A stretch of 64,000 nt of DNA from Saccharospirillum sp040881935 (GCF_040881935.1 NZ_JBBECH010000051.1:35797-99796); one strand, 5' to 3'. Counted from the stretch's first letter, positions 16,225 through 25,576 are shown. Notes: generated by a model not told the origin, from the sequence alone. Numbers and translations: made by a program.

Positions 16225-17103
16225 TCAACGTTCCCAGTAAAGCCGCATTGGGTTGTCGATCAGCAATTTTTGCTGCAGTTCTTCGGTAGGCGCGATATGC
16301 GGAATCACGTCGACCAGCTGGCCATCGTCCGGTACATGCGACGACATGTTCGGGTGCGGCCAGTCGGTACCCCAGAGCACGCGCTCGGGAAAAGTTTCGA
16401 CTAGCTTGCGGGCAAACGGAATCACATCAGTGTACGGCGGTCCGTCGATGGTCAGGCGTTCCGGGCAGCTGACTTTGACCCAGATGTTCGGGTTGTCGGC
16501 CAGCAAGCCAACGAACGATGCAAACTCGGCACTGTCGACGCCCTTGCTGACATCGGGCCGGCCCATATGATCGACCACTATGGTGGTGTCGAACTTAGCC
16601 AGCAGCGGCTTCAAGCCTTCAAGATCAGGCGCTTCGAAATAAACAACAATGTGCCAGCCGAAGGGTTTGATTTTCTCGGCGATTTCCAGAAAATCTTCCC
16701 AGGGCGTGGTGTCGACCAGGCGTTTAACAAAGTTGAAACGCACGCCACGAACACCGGCTTTGTCCATCTTTTTCAGTTCTTCATGGGTGACTTCTTTACC
16801 TACAAAGGCAATGCCACGGGCTTTGTCACCAGCGGTGACCAATGCATCGACCAGGGCATCGTTATTCTTGCCATGGCAGGATGCCTGCACAATGACATTG
16901 CGGCTGAAGCCGAGATGATCGCGCAAAGCAAATAATTGATCCTTACCGGCGTCACAAGGTGTGTATTTGCGTTCCGGCGCATAGGGAAACTGATCGGCCG
17001 GGCCAAACACATGGCAGTGCGCATCGACGGCACCTTCAGGCGCTTTATAGTCTGGTTTTTTCGGATTCGGATGAAACGGCAAATAGCCTTCACTCATGGT
17101 CAT
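16225..17103 (-). CDS. ligI: 2-pyrone-4,6-dicarboxylate hydrolase
   Basis: A 292-residue amidohydrolase-superfamily TIM barrel. It carries the VDAHCHVFGP motif (His29, His31), the VVDHMGRPD strand and the terminal LWGTDWPHPN with the catalytic aspartate, all as in LigI, which opens the lactone of PDC to 4-oxalomesaconate. The ATG at 17103 has AGGAG eight bases upstream. It follows ligU/galD, separated by hairpin repeat C, and is followed by the DUF1932 dehydrogenase. Related 4-sulfomuconolactone hydrolases share the motifs, but the neighbouring genes favour PDC. Confidence 0.9.
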   Translation of the reverse strand: MTMSEGYLPFHPNPKKPDYKAPEGAVDAHCHVFGPADQFPYAPERKYTPCDAGKDQLFALRDHLGFSRNVIVQASCHGKNNDALVDALVTAGDKARGIAFVGKEVTHEELKKMDKAGVRGVRFNFVKRLVDTTPWEDFLEIAEKIKPFGWHIVVYFEAPDLEGLKPLLAKFDTTIVVDHMGRPDVSKGVDSAEFASFVGLLADNPNIWVKVSCPERLTIDGPPYTDVIPFARKLVETFPERVLWGTDWPHPNMSSHVPDDGQLVDVIPHIAPTEELQQKLLIDNPMRLYWER

Positions 17104-17144
17104 AGTCTGATCTCCTGACTGCGGCTTTCGTTGGCAGTCGTGGT

Positions 17145-17286
17145 TGTTCGGGTGGCATGGGGTCGGGTCGGACGCTGTCTTCCCGAACGGGGTCGGCGTG
17201 AATACGTCCTTGTAGCCTTGGTCGCAGCATCCATGCTGCGAACACCCCCTTATTGGAAAGCCAGCGCCCGACCCTTGGCCGGGTGG
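17145..17286. repeat. Hairpin repeat copy C (degenerate)
   Basis: Element filling the gap between ligU/galD and ligI and abutting the ligU/galD stop codon at 17287. The core hairpin TCGCAGCATCCATGCTGCGA (17222-17241) matches copy B; the second hairpin reads TACGTCCTTGTA instead of CCCATCCATGGGG, so it is changed but still partly self-complementary. GTCGGCGTGAA on one side matches the ACGCCGA end of the other copies. The arms (around 17161-17190 and 17245-17275) pair imperfectly over GGGTCGG...CGCTG. Confidence 0.7.
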
Positions 17287-18330
17287 TTAAACGAACACCT
17301 GGCCGTCCATCAATTTTCTGGCGGTACGCAAAATCGCTGCGCTTTCAATGTCGCCTTTTTCATCCCGCGTCAGTACAACGGTCGTCTCGCCAATTGGATG
17401 TTCAATCGCCATGGTATCACCGGACAGCTCGGCTACTTCGTGTGCAACGCTGTGTTCAATGGCGGCGGCAGTGGCGACCGATACCGCGCCCAGCACGCCA
17501 ATGGAGGCGTGGCAGCGGTGTGGAATAAACGTTCGTGTAGAAAGTACACCGCCTTGTGTTGGTGCGCTGACCAGGGTCATTTTTGGTACGGTTTTATCCG
17601 TTACATCACCCAGGTTCATCAGGTAGCCAGCCTGCAGACGAATCTTTTCCAGGCGGGCTTTCAGCGTGTCGTTGGCATCCAGTTCTTCGCGGGTTTCAGT
17701 GCCGGTGATGTCGAAATCACGGGCGCGCAGAATTACGCAGGGCATGCCGTTATCGATGCAGGTGATGCGGGTGCCTTCGACGGTGTCGTACGGGTTGCCT
17801 GTTGGTAGCAGCGCGCCGCAGCTGGAACCGGCGGTGTCTTTAAACGTAATCAGAACCGGTGCGGAGGTTCCTGGTACGCCGTCGATGGCGGCATCGCCGT
17901 CATAGTTGACCTGGCCGCTAGGTGTCATGACGCGGGCGACGGCTACCTGACCGGTGTTGGCCATAAAGATGCGCACGTCGGTTTCATCACCGGTTGCACT
18001 AACCAGGCCGCGTTCAATCGCAAACGGGCCGACGCCAGCCAGCATATTGCCGCAGTTCTGGGCGTCGGAAACCAGTGCCTGATCCACGTAGACCTGCAGG
18101 AACAGGTATTCAACGTCACAGTCGTCGCGGTCGGACTTTTTAACAATGGCGACCTTGGACGTCAGCGGGTCAGCCCCGCCCATGCCATCGATCTGGCGCG
18201 GGTCGGGCGAGCCCATGACGCGCAGTAAGGTGGCGTCGCGTTTGGCGGTATCTTCGGGTAAATCATTGGCCAGAAAGTAGCCACCCTTGGAGGTGCCGCC
18301 GCGCATCCACATGCAGGCGATCTCAGACAT
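17287..18330 (-). CDS. galD: 4-oxalomesaconate tautomerase (PrpF-like)
   Basis: A 347-residue protein of the PrpF/diaminopimelate-epimerase fold. The N-terminal motif MWMRGGTSKGGYFL and the DAQNCGNMLAGVGPFAIERG motif with its active-site cysteine are typical of 4-oxalomesaconate tautomerases (GalD of the gallate pathway, LigU of the protocatechuate 4,5-pathway). It converts the keto and enol or positional isomers of oxalomesaconate before hydration. Its start overlaps the 3' end of the upstream aldolase gene by 8 bp. The alternative name is ligU. Confidence 0.88.
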   Translation of the reverse strand: MSEIACMWMRGGTSKGGYFLANDLPEDTAKRDATLLRVMGSPDPRQIDGMGGADPLTSKVAIVKKSDRDDCDVEYLFLQVYVDQALVSDAQNCGNMLAGVGPFAIERGLVSATGDETDVRIFMANTGQVAVARVMTPSGQVNYDGDAAIDGVPGTSAPVLITFKDTAGSSCGALLPTGNPYDTVEGTRITCIDNGMPCVILRARDFDITGTETREELDANDTLKARLEKIRLQAGYLMNLGDVTDKTVPKMTLVSAPTQGGVLSTRTFIPHRCHASIGVLGAVSVATAAAIEHSVAHEVAELSGDTMAIEHPIGETTVVLTRDEKGDIESAAILRTARKLMDGQVFV

Positions 18331-19012
18331 ATTTCAGGCCCTTTTCAGCAAGCCGTTCGCGCATGCTGTAGATGTCGAGACCCAGCTCTCCGGCGGCCAG
18401 ACGCAGGCGTTTGGCTTCTTCGTTGGCCATGCGCTGGCGTGATTTTTCCAGCACTTCGGCGGCTTCTTCGCGGCGCACCACACAAACGCCATCGTCATCG
18501 GCGACGATGATGTCGCCCGGGTTGACCAGTTCACCAGCGCATACCACTGGAACGTTGACCGAACCCAGAGTTTCTTTCACGGTGCCCTGTGCAAACACAT
18601 TCTTTGACCAGACCGGGAAGTTCATTTCGGTCAGATCTTTGGTGTCGCGTACACCGCCATCGATAATTAGGCCAACGCCACCGCGTGCTTGCATGGAGGT
18701 GGCCAGCAGGTCACCAAAGTAGCCGGCGTTGGAAGGCGAGGTCGGTGCCAGCACCAGAATATCGCCGGGTTTTACCTGTTCGATGGCCACATGCACCATC
18801 CAGTTATCGCACGGCGGAGCTGAAATGGTAACGGCAGAAGCCGCTACCTGGGCACCTTTGTAGATGGGTCGCATGTAATCGGCCAGCAGGCCCTTGCGCC
18901 CCTGGGATTCATGAACGGTGGCAACGCCACATTCAGCCAGACCGTCGATAATCGCCTGGTCGGCGCGTTCAATGTGTTGTACAACAACGTTGGGTTGGGA
19001 CAAAGTAGACAT
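18323..19012 (-). CDS. ligK: 4-carboxy-4-hydroxy-2-oxoadipate aldolase / oxaloacetate decarboxylase
   Basis: A 229-residue RraA-like class II aldolase that cleaves 4-carboxy-4-hydroxy-2-oxoadipate to pyruvate and oxaloacetate, the last step of the gallate and protocatechuate 4,5-pathways (LigK/GalC). The metal-site region is visible: GDILVLAPTSPSNAGYFGDLL, then GLIIDGGVRDTKDL with the RD pair, then GDIIVADDDGVCVV. The ATG at 19012 has a GGAGG site 5 bases upstream. It is the first enzyme gene after the TRAP genes. The upstream gap holds hairpin repeat D. Confidence 0.92.
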   Translation of the reverse strand: MSTLSQPNVVVQHIERADQAIIDGLAECGVATVHESQGRKGLLADYMRPIYKGAQVAASAVTISAPPCDNWMVHVAIEQVKPGDILVLAPTSPSNAGYFGDLLATSMQARGGVGLIIDGGVRDTKDLTEMNFPVWSKNVFAQGTVKETLGSVNVPVVCAGELVNPGDIIVADDDGVCVVRREEAAEVLEKSRQRMANEEAKRLRLAAGELGLDIYSMRERLAEKGLKYV

Positions 19013-19093
19013 AGTAGCCTCCATTATTCATTGCACCGGAGTCTGAAAAACCAGCCCCGATGAATTGTTTTATTTGGCAAGGGCACCCACTTT

Positions 19094-19325
19094 AGTGCCA
19101 GGTGCCGGGTTAGCTTTTCAGGGGTAGGCCGCAACATGGACTAAAACGCCTGGAGCGTTTTAGCATGAGCGCAGCGAGCCCGAAGGGTGAATCCCATGGA
19201 TGGGATTCATATCATGCGGTCTAGGCCCCATGGATGGGTTTACGCCGACCCCTGCCAGGCTCACCCGGAACCCGGCACGGACTCCTTGCACACAACAAAC
19301 CCGAGCGCTGAAACCTGAGTTACAA
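19094..19325. repeat. Hairpin repeat copy D (long form)
   Basis: Element between the TRAP dctM gene and ligK. Outer arms GTGCCAGGTGCCGGGT (19095-19110) and ACCCGGAACCCGGCAC (19263-19278) are largely complementary, followed inward by AGGGGT/ACCCCT. The core holds GGCCCCATGGATGGGTT with ACGCCGA as in copy A. An extra module (about 19132-19225) is inserted in the loop of the first hairpin: ACTAAAACGCC/GCGTTTTAG and AATCCCATGGATGGGATT. The distal end TAACTCAGGTTTC (read on the minus strand) includes the TAA stop of dctM. Confidence 0.82.
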
Positions 19326-20606
19326 CAACCCGAGTGCCAGCACCGGAAACCCGATTATCAATGCAAGACGCACGATGTCTGACAGCACAAAAGGAATAAC
19401 CCCTTTAAAGATAGAGGTGATGCGCACGTCTTTGGCGACGGAATTGATGACGAACACGTTCATGCCAATGGGTGGTGTAATCAGGCCCAGTTCAACGGTG
19501 ATCACGGTCACAATGCCAAACCAGATCGGATCGAAACCGGCCGCCATCGCCAGCGGGTATACGATGGGTACGGTCAGTAGCAGCATGGCAATACTGTCCA
19601 TCACCATACCCAGCACAATGTACAGCGCCAGAATGCACAGCAGGATCATAAACGGCGACAGTTCCAGCGCCGTGACCGTATTCACCAGGCTGTTCGACAC
19701 CTGAGATACCGACAGGAAGACACTGAAGATTTCTGCGCCGATCACCATGAAGAAAATCATTGTGGAAACCACCAGGGTTTCCGCTACGGCATCGACAAAA
19801 TCTTTCCAGTTCATGCCCCGGTACAGAGCGATGATCAGGGCACCGAAGGCACCTACTGAAGCAGCTTCGGTGGGGGTGAAAATACCACCGTAAATGCCAC
19901 CAATAATCAGTGCGAAGATACCACCGAAAGGGATAAGCCCTTTAAGGCCCGACAGTTTTTGTCGCAGTGTTGTGGCTTCACCGGGCGTCGCCAGATGCGG
20001 AAATATTTTTACCGTTATCGCAATGGCAGCCATGTACAACAACAGGCCCATAAAGCCGGGAATAATGCCGGCAATGAACATGTCGCCGACAGACTGTTCA
20101 GTCAACAGGCCATACAGCAGCAAGGCAATGGAAGGCGGAATCATGATGCCCAGGGTGCCGCCTGCGGCCAGAGTGCCAGTGGCCAGAGAATCGGCGTAGC
20201 CATTCTTCTTCATTTCCGGCAAGGCAACTTTCGACATGCTCGCGGCGGTTGCCAGTGAAGAACCGGAGATCGCAGAGAAAATGCCGCACGATGTTACCGC
20301 TGCCAATGCCATGCCACCGCGCCAGGCACCGAACAGGGTTTTGGCACCGTGAAACAGTTCAGCCGACATGCGCGCCTTGGAGGCGAGTACTCCCATGAAA
20401 ATAAACATCGGAATCGGGCTGAAATCGTAATTGGAAATGGTTTCGAAAGCGCCGCTTTCCAGAATGGAAATGGCCGGGTCAAAGGCGACGATCCAGCCAA
20501 AGCCGATAAAACCCGCGATCGCCATGCCCAATGCAATGGGCATACGCAGTGCGATCATGCCGAGCATACCGGCGACACAGATAAAACCGATCAGTTGTGA
20601 ACTCAT
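19320..20606 (-). CDS. TRAP transporter large permease subunit (DctM family), lig-linked system
   Basis: A 428-residue polytopic membrane protein with DctM hallmarks: PIPMFIFMGVLASKARMSAELF, GIFSAISGSSLATAASM, GGTLGIMIPPSIALLLYGL and LGLITPPIGMNVFVINS. Its start overlaps the dctQ stop (ATGA). It is the third gene of a TRAP operon that leads into ligK, ligU/galD, ligI and ligC, so the imported compound is probably an aromatic acid or an intermediate such as a pyrone dicarboxylate. The stop codon is embedded in hairpin repeat D. Confidence 0.94.
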   Translation of the reverse strand: MSSQLIGFICVAGMLGMIALRMPIALGMAIAGFIGFGWIVAFDPAISILESGAFETISNYDFSPIPMFIFMGVLASKARMSAELFHGAKTLFGAWRGGMALAAVTSCGIFSAISGSSLATAASMSKVALPEMKKNGYADSLATGTLAAGGTLGIMIPPSIALLLYGLLTEQSVGDMFIAGIIPGFMGLLLYMAAIAITVKIFPHLATPGEATTLRQKLSGLKGLIPFGGIFALIIGGIYGGIFTPTEAASVGAFGALIIALYRGMNWKDFVDAVAETLVVSTMIFFMVIGAEIFSVFLSVSQVSNSLVNTVTALELSPFMILLCILALYIVLGMVMDSIAMLLLTVPIVYPLAMAAGFDPIWFGIVTVITVELGLITPPIGMNVFVINSVAKDVRITSIFKGVIPFVLSDIVRLALIIGFPVLALGLL

Positions 20607-21130
20607 AGCGTGTCACCTGCTTTCAGAGGTTCGTCTTTGATAAAAATCTCCTCCCAGGCGATGGCAAAACCGCGCAGTCCAAGCATAAACATGCCGACAG
20701 CGGCGATGTAATAAATGGTGCTCATGGGCAAGGCAAGATCCTGAGTGGTTTCACCCGACTGCAGCGCAGTATGAGCAGACTCAACCAGGCGGAAGCTCAT
20801 CAGAAATCCAAAAATACCGAATAACAGGGTATACAGGCCGGAGATAATGGCTTTGATACGGTTGGACCAGCTATCGGTAAAGATATCAACCACCACCTGA
20901 CCCCGGGCCAGGCAGTAGGGCATTGAATAAGCAAAGGTAATCATCATGCCGTGGCGGACCAGTTCGAAGCCACCGCTGAAGGTTAGGTCAACGGAGCCAC
21001 CGGTCAGGCCGAAAATCGTACGGGTCAGAATTTCTAGCAGCACGATCACCATGGTCAGGATCAGGGCCGTACCACCGATGATATTGAAGCCGAGTGAAAG
21101 CTTTCGTATCCAGTCAATCAGGTTACGCAC
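20603..21130 (-). CDS. TRAP transporter small permease subunit (DctQ family), lig-linked system
   Basis: A 175-residue protein with four predicted membrane helices: LGFNIIGGTALILTMVIVLL near residues 13-32, a second around 55-75, a third around 88-112 and a fourth around 138-160. The size and the position between dctP and dctM are typical. It is preceded by a strong hairpin (21158-21192) that separates it from the binding-protein gene. Confidence 0.92.
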   Translation of the reverse strand: MRNLIDWIRKLSLGFNIIGGTALILTMVIVLLEILTRTIFGLTGGSVDLTFSGGFELVRHGMMITFAYSMPYCLARGQVVVDIFTDSWSNRIKAIISGLYTLLFGIFGFLMSFRLVESAHTALQSGETTQDLALPMSTIYYIAAVGMFMLGLRGFAIAWEEIFIKDEPLKAGDTL

Positions 21131-21157
21131 AGGGATCGCTCCAGGGAAACAGGAAGG

Positions 21158-21192
21158 CAGTGCCTTACGCCCTCATCGGGCGCAAGGCACTG
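21158..21192 (-). terminator. Hairpin between binding-protein and permease genes (lig-linked TRAP)
   Basis: CAGTGCCTT...AAGGCACTG with an inner CGCCC/GGGCG makes a stem of about 15 bp with one mismatch and a TCAT loop, placed 13 bp after the dctP stop codon. There is no clear U tract, so it may act as a partial terminator or a 3' mRNA stabiliser that raises binding-protein over permease synthesis. Confidence 0.65.
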
Positions 21193-21204
21193 ATTCAAAG
21201 TCGT

Positions 21205-22227
21205 TTAGACTTCACACTGTGAACGCAACGCCATCGCGCGCTCGTACACTTCACGGGCAGGCAGACCACGGCCTTCCAGATCAGCCAGGTAGGTCTCTTT
21301 GGCACGCTCGATGTACGGTGCCCAGGCCGGGTTGCTGGTGCCGCCTTCGATCTGAATGATCTCGTGACCGGCATCGACCGCCTGCTGGCGACCGGCAACG
21401 TCTTGAGCATCAAACACTTCGCCGGCTCTCAGCGACCAGTCCATGCCGGAGTTGGCATCGATAACCGCTTTGTTTTCGGCAGACAGGTTGCTATAGACAC
21501 TTTCGTTCATGGTCAGAATGAACGCCAGGGTGTACAGGCCACCGATTTCAGTGTGTGAATCGGATAGCTCGTTCAGGCGGAAAGACAAAGCACCTTCCCA
21601 GGGCAGGGCAACACCATCGATAACGCCACGCTGCATGGAAGTGTAGCTTTCAGGCGCCGCCATCCCGACTGGCTGGGCACCCAGTTCAGTCAGAATGTTA
21701 CCCACAACAGTGGTCGGGCGACGAATGCGCAGACCTTCCAGGTCGTCAGGCGAGTCGATGCTGGTGCCGGAAACGTGGAAACCGCCCGGGCCATGCGTGA
21801 AAATGAAGATGGGCTGGGTGTCGCTGTATTCCTCGTCGATGTGACCTTCGTCCATCAGGTTTTGCAAAATGCAGGCACCTTGCTTGCCGCTGTCGGAAAC
21901 GCCTGGCAGTTCAACCAGCTGGGTTAGCGGGAAACGGTTGGCCGTGTAGCCCTGAACCGTCGCTGTGGCGTCCATGATGCGGTTTTTAACAGCATCATAC
22001 TGAGCCGGTGGTGCTGCCAGTTGGCCGCTTGGGTAGACTTGTACTTCAATGCGGCCATCGGAGTCCGCTTCGACCGCATCGGCCCAGGCCTGTACGACGT
22101 CGGTATGGGCAGCAGCGACCGCTGGCCACAGGTGGCCAACGCGCAAGGTGACTTCTTCAGCCTGCACAGAGGCGGCGGAAACAGCCATCAGGCCAATCAG
22201 GGATGTTGTCTTAACGTGCTTAAGCAT
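21205..22227 (-). CDS. TRAP transporter substrate-binding protein (DctP family), lig-linked system
   Basis: A 340-residue periplasmic binding protein with a signal peptide cleaved near VQA-EEV (about residue 23). DctP features: DLEGLRIRRPT with the conserved arginine, and ESYTSMQRGVIDGVALPWEG. It has several cysteines (GACILQNL, terminal SQCEV) that are uncommon in this family. First gene of the lig operon and divergent from a LysR-type regulator. The ligand is inferred from the downstream pathway to be an aromatic acid or a dicarboxylic ring-cleavage product. Confidence 0.93.
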   Translation of the reverse strand: MLKHVKTTSLIGLMAVSAASVQAEEVTLRVGHLWPAVAAAHTDVVQAWADAVEADSDGRIEVQVYPSGQLAAPPAQYDAVKNRIMDATATVQGYTANRFPLTQLVELPGVSDSGKQGACILQNLMDEGHIDEEYSDTQPIFIFTHGPGGFHVSGTSIDSPDDLEGLRIRRPTTVVGNILTELGAQPVGMAAPESYTSMQRGVIDGVALPWEGALSFRLNELSDSHTEIGGLYTLAFILTMNESVYSNLSAENKAVIDANSGMDWSLRAGEVFDAQDVAGRQQAVDAGHEIIQIEGGTSNPAWAPYIERAKETYLADLEGRGLPAREVYERAMALRSQCEV

Positions 22228-22558
22228 AATTCAGTTACCTCGTTGTTTTTTTAATACACAAGCCCCCTGGGCTCGTGTATCCGGCCAGTCTTTCCCGGCC
22301 AGGCGGCTTCTTACTGCAAGACTGCTGCAAGTTCCAATCGACACGTGCCCAAGCGTTCGGGGTAGTTGTCGACCATTGGCACAGAGTGTAATCCAGATCC
22401 TGAATTTCGCCTGAACGATCAGGCAATCTGCAACCGTTATGAACCCAGTATTCACAGCCTGGCGCGGATGAACCAGTTAGTTTTCCTTAACAAGGTATTA
22501 ATTTATGTTATAAGTTGGTTAAACTTATGTAACATTTCAAGCGAATGGGAGCCGTGTA

Positions 22559-23803
22559 TTGCTTGATAAGATCCCCAATTTACGGCATTTGCGGGCCTTT
22601 AGTGAGGTCGCTCGCTCGCACAGCATCAGCGCGGCGGCCGAGCGTATTTTTCTGTCGCAATCGGCAGTGACCCAAGCCGTTGGCAAGCTTGAGGCCCGTC
22701 TGGGCATCGGTTTGTTCGTGCGACGCCATAACGGCATGTACCTGACCGACAGTGGCGAATTGCTGGTGCACCGGGTAGACCGCTGCATGGCGTTTCTGCG
22801 CACCGGTGCGCGGGAGGCGGTGCGCATTGCCGATCGCAAGCAGGAAGGGGTTCGGGCGTCTGTTCATCCCTCTGATCAGATGACCAACGCCCACTTGCGT
22901 GCTTTGCTGGCGTTGCAAACCGCGACCAGCTATAGCACGGCGGCCCGGTCGTTGGGTATTTCGCAGCCGGCGGTCTATCGCGCCGCCGGTGAGCTGGAAG
23001 GGTTGCTCAACGCGGTTCTGTTCGAAAAAACCAGCATTGGTATCAGCCTGACCCGCGCTGCGTTGCGCCTGGCACGCTTCGCCTTGCTGGGGTTGCGCGA
23101 ACTCGAGCAAGGGCTATTTGAAGTGCATGAAATGCAGGGGGCGGATTCCACTCTGATTCGGGTCGGCTCCATGCCGCTGGCGCGAACCTTTTTGCTACCC
23201 GCGGCCATTAACCGCATTTCGGCGCTGAAGCCTGAGATTCGGGTCGATGTTCTGGAGGGGCCCTACGACGACCTGCTGAACCGGCTACTGCACGGCGAGC
23301 TGGATTTACTGATCGGCGCGCTGCGTGACCCGGCACCGAGTTCGGACATTCACCAGGAACAACTGCTGACCAGCCCGATCTCGGTGGTGGCGCGCAAACA
23401 ACACCCGCTGGCCGGGCGGGGTGCCCTGACACTGGAAGACCTGCACGGCTACCCCTGGGTTGTTCCGCGTGAGGGCACCCCGGCCCGGGCCCTGTTCAAC
23501 CGCTTGATCGCGTCTCAGGATCCGGGGGCACTTGGCGGCGTTATTGAATGCAGCTCGCAGATCGTGATTCGGGAACTGCTGCTGGGCAGTGACCGGCTGA
23601 CCTTCATTTCCAGCCACCAGATCGAACACGAGCAGCAGGAAGGCATTCTCACGGTGCTGAACGTCGACATGCCCCCGGTCGAGCGCCCGATTGGCATCAC
23701 CACGCGCAAGGACTGGCAACCGACCACCACTCAGCGGTTGTTTATCTCCATCGTTCGTTCACTGGCGCAGGCGCTGGCGAGTACTAGCCGCAAGGTCAGG
23801 TGA
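22559..23803 (+). CDS. LysR-type regulator with two DNA-binding domains
   Basis: A 414-residue LysR protein, about 110 residues longer than usual. The first helix-turn-helix is at residues 4-64 (LRHLRAFSEVARSHSISAAA, LSQSAVTQAVGKLEARLG). A second, complete-looking one is at about 107-167 (LRALLALQTATSYSTAARSL, ISQPAVYRAAGELEGLL). An effector domain follows from about residue 195 (IRVGSMPLARTFLLPAAINR...). The start is TTG at 22559 with GGGAG upstream. It is divergent from the lig TRAP operon and is its likely regulator, sensing a pathway intermediate. Confidence 0.88.
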   Translation: MLDKIPNLRHLRAFSEVARSHSISAAAERIFLSQSAVTQAVGKLEARLGIGLFVRRHNGMYLTDSGELLVHRVDRCMAFLRTGAREAVRIADRKQEGVRASVHPSDQMTNAHLRALLALQTATSYSTAARSLGISQPAVYRAAGELEGLLNAVLFEKTSIGISLTRAALRLARFALLGLRELEQGLFEVHEMQGADSTLIRVGSMPLARTFLLPAAINRISALKPEIRVDVLEGPYDDLLNRLLHGELDLLIGALRDPAPSSDIHQEQLLTSPISVVARKQHPLAGRGALTLEDLHGYPWVVPREGTPARALFNRLIASQDPGALGGVIECSSQIVIRELLLGSDRLTFISSHQIEHEQQEGILTVLNVDMPPVERPIGITTRKDWQPTTTQRLFISIVRSLAQALASTSRKVR

Positions 23804-23852
23804 CCACTCAGGTTGCGGGATGTCTTTGCTCAGCGAGTTTGGAATTAAGTGA

Positions 23853-25522
23853 CTACCGTACCCTGAAGTAAGACACCGATTCGAGCAGCTCCTGGCTAAG
23901 CTGGTTCAGGGATTCCGTGGAAGCCAGTGACACCCGTGCGCGCTGGGTATTTTCCTCGGTGATGGCGTTAACGTCGTTAACAGTACTGGAAATGCCAGCG
24001 AGCGTTGCATTCTGTTCCTCGGCGGCTGCCGAGGTTTGCAAGGTCCAGTCCTTAATCTGCTCGACTGAACCGACGAACCGTTTGATAGCACTGCCAGCCT
24101 GGCTGGCCGTATCGACCGAATCGACTGACCTGGTGTGACTGTCCCCGATCACACCGACGGCTGCCCGGGTGCCTTTGCGCAGTTGCTCCAGCGTCTGCTT
24201 GATCTCCTCGGTCGATTGCTGGGTTCGGTGTGCCAGCTTGCGCACCTCGTCGGCGACCACGGCGAAGCCCCTGCCTTGCTCGCCGGCACGGGCCGCTTCG
24301 ATGGCAGCGTTCAGGGCGAGAAGATTGGTCTGTTCGGCAATGGCCTGGATGGAATCGATGATTGTAGTGATGTTCTCGGCCTGACCGTCGAGCTGCTCAA
24401 TGACCGTGACTGATTGTTCGATCTCCGATGCCAGGGCCTGTATGGCGTCTACCGTACTCTGCACAGTGATGTTCCCGTCGGCCGCCGCCTCATTCGCCTG
24501 CTCGGCCACTCCCAGCGACTGTACCGCCGCTTCAGAGACCTGGTGCGAAGCCGATTGCAGCTCTCGGATTGCCTCGGCCAGTTGTTTCATTTTCTGCTGT
24601 TGAGCTTCGGCGTCGTGAAAGCGGGCTTCCGTGTCAGCCATGATATCGCTGGCGGAGGTGCGCAGGTGTTCTGATAGATGCATGACAGACCCGACGATGC
24701 CCGAAAGCTTGGCGTTCATTTGTGCAACAGCCAGCTTAACCTCGTCAACTTCATCGCCGTTTTCACGAGCCTCGATGTTCGCGGTCAAATCGCCACCCGC
24801 CAGTTTTTTAGTGGCACCGACGATGGACTTAAGGTCTCGTTTCAGTTTACGCAGCACCCACAAAGCTACAGCGCCCGCTAGCACCAACAGGGCAACGAGA
24901 CCTACGATCAGATTGAATACCGTAGTTTGCTGTGAAGTGATCAGTTGTTCGGACCGTAAGTTCATCAGGGTGTGATACTGCGTGTTCATCAGATTGACCA
25001 GAGATTCCACGTCTTCCAACGACTCATCCAATCGTTCCTGGACCTCGCTGTTCTCATTCCAGCTTGCCTTGTTCACCCAGGCATTCCCTGCTTCGCCGAA
25101 AGCGATACGCAATGCTTCAAACTCAACCTGAAGCTGGTCAACCAACACTTGCAGTGACTCGCCAGTCCGGGACTGCATTACCGCATCCCAGTTCTGGACC
25201 AGCCTTGTATCCAGGCGGGTTAACTTGCCTGTCAGGTTTTCCTCAGTTGTCTTGGCGTCCTCAAGCGCCTGCTCCAACTCAGGTAGCTGGACAACTCGCG
25301 CCGAGTAGCGAGGCCCATATCCCTGGCCACTGTATATTGCTGTTTAAGGCGACCCCAGTCGTCAGTCAGCGAAGCATTGAATTGCCTGAGTTCGGCATCG
25401 TTCTCAATGTTAGTAATGACGGATTGGAAGCCATTAACGAACAGCACCGCCATAGTAAGTAGCGCAATAAACAACGCTACTATGAGCAGACTGATCTTCA
25501 GGGTAATAGAAACACGGTTCAT
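23853..25522 (-). pseudogene. Methyl-accepting chemotaxis protein, split by a frameshift
   Basis: The N-terminal part (25232-25522 frame) starts MNRVSITLKISLLIVALFIA with the first membrane helix. The remainder is in another frame (23853-25277): periplasmic helices, second membrane helix near VFNLIVGLVALLVLAGAVAL, HAMP, and a full signalling domain including GRGFAVVADEVRKLAHRTQQ. The frames meet near 25303-25320. Adding one base there would join ARDMGL to RYSARVVQLPELEQAL, a natural continuation. So one base has been lost, either a real mutation or a sequencing error. Each frame alone would be non-functional as a receptor. Position between lig and quinate genes suggests chemotaxis to aromatic or related acids. 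Confidence 0.85.
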
Positions 25523-25576
25523 GACAGGCGCCTGTAATTTATAATTGTTGCTTGAACCAATATTGGGTGGCTACGG

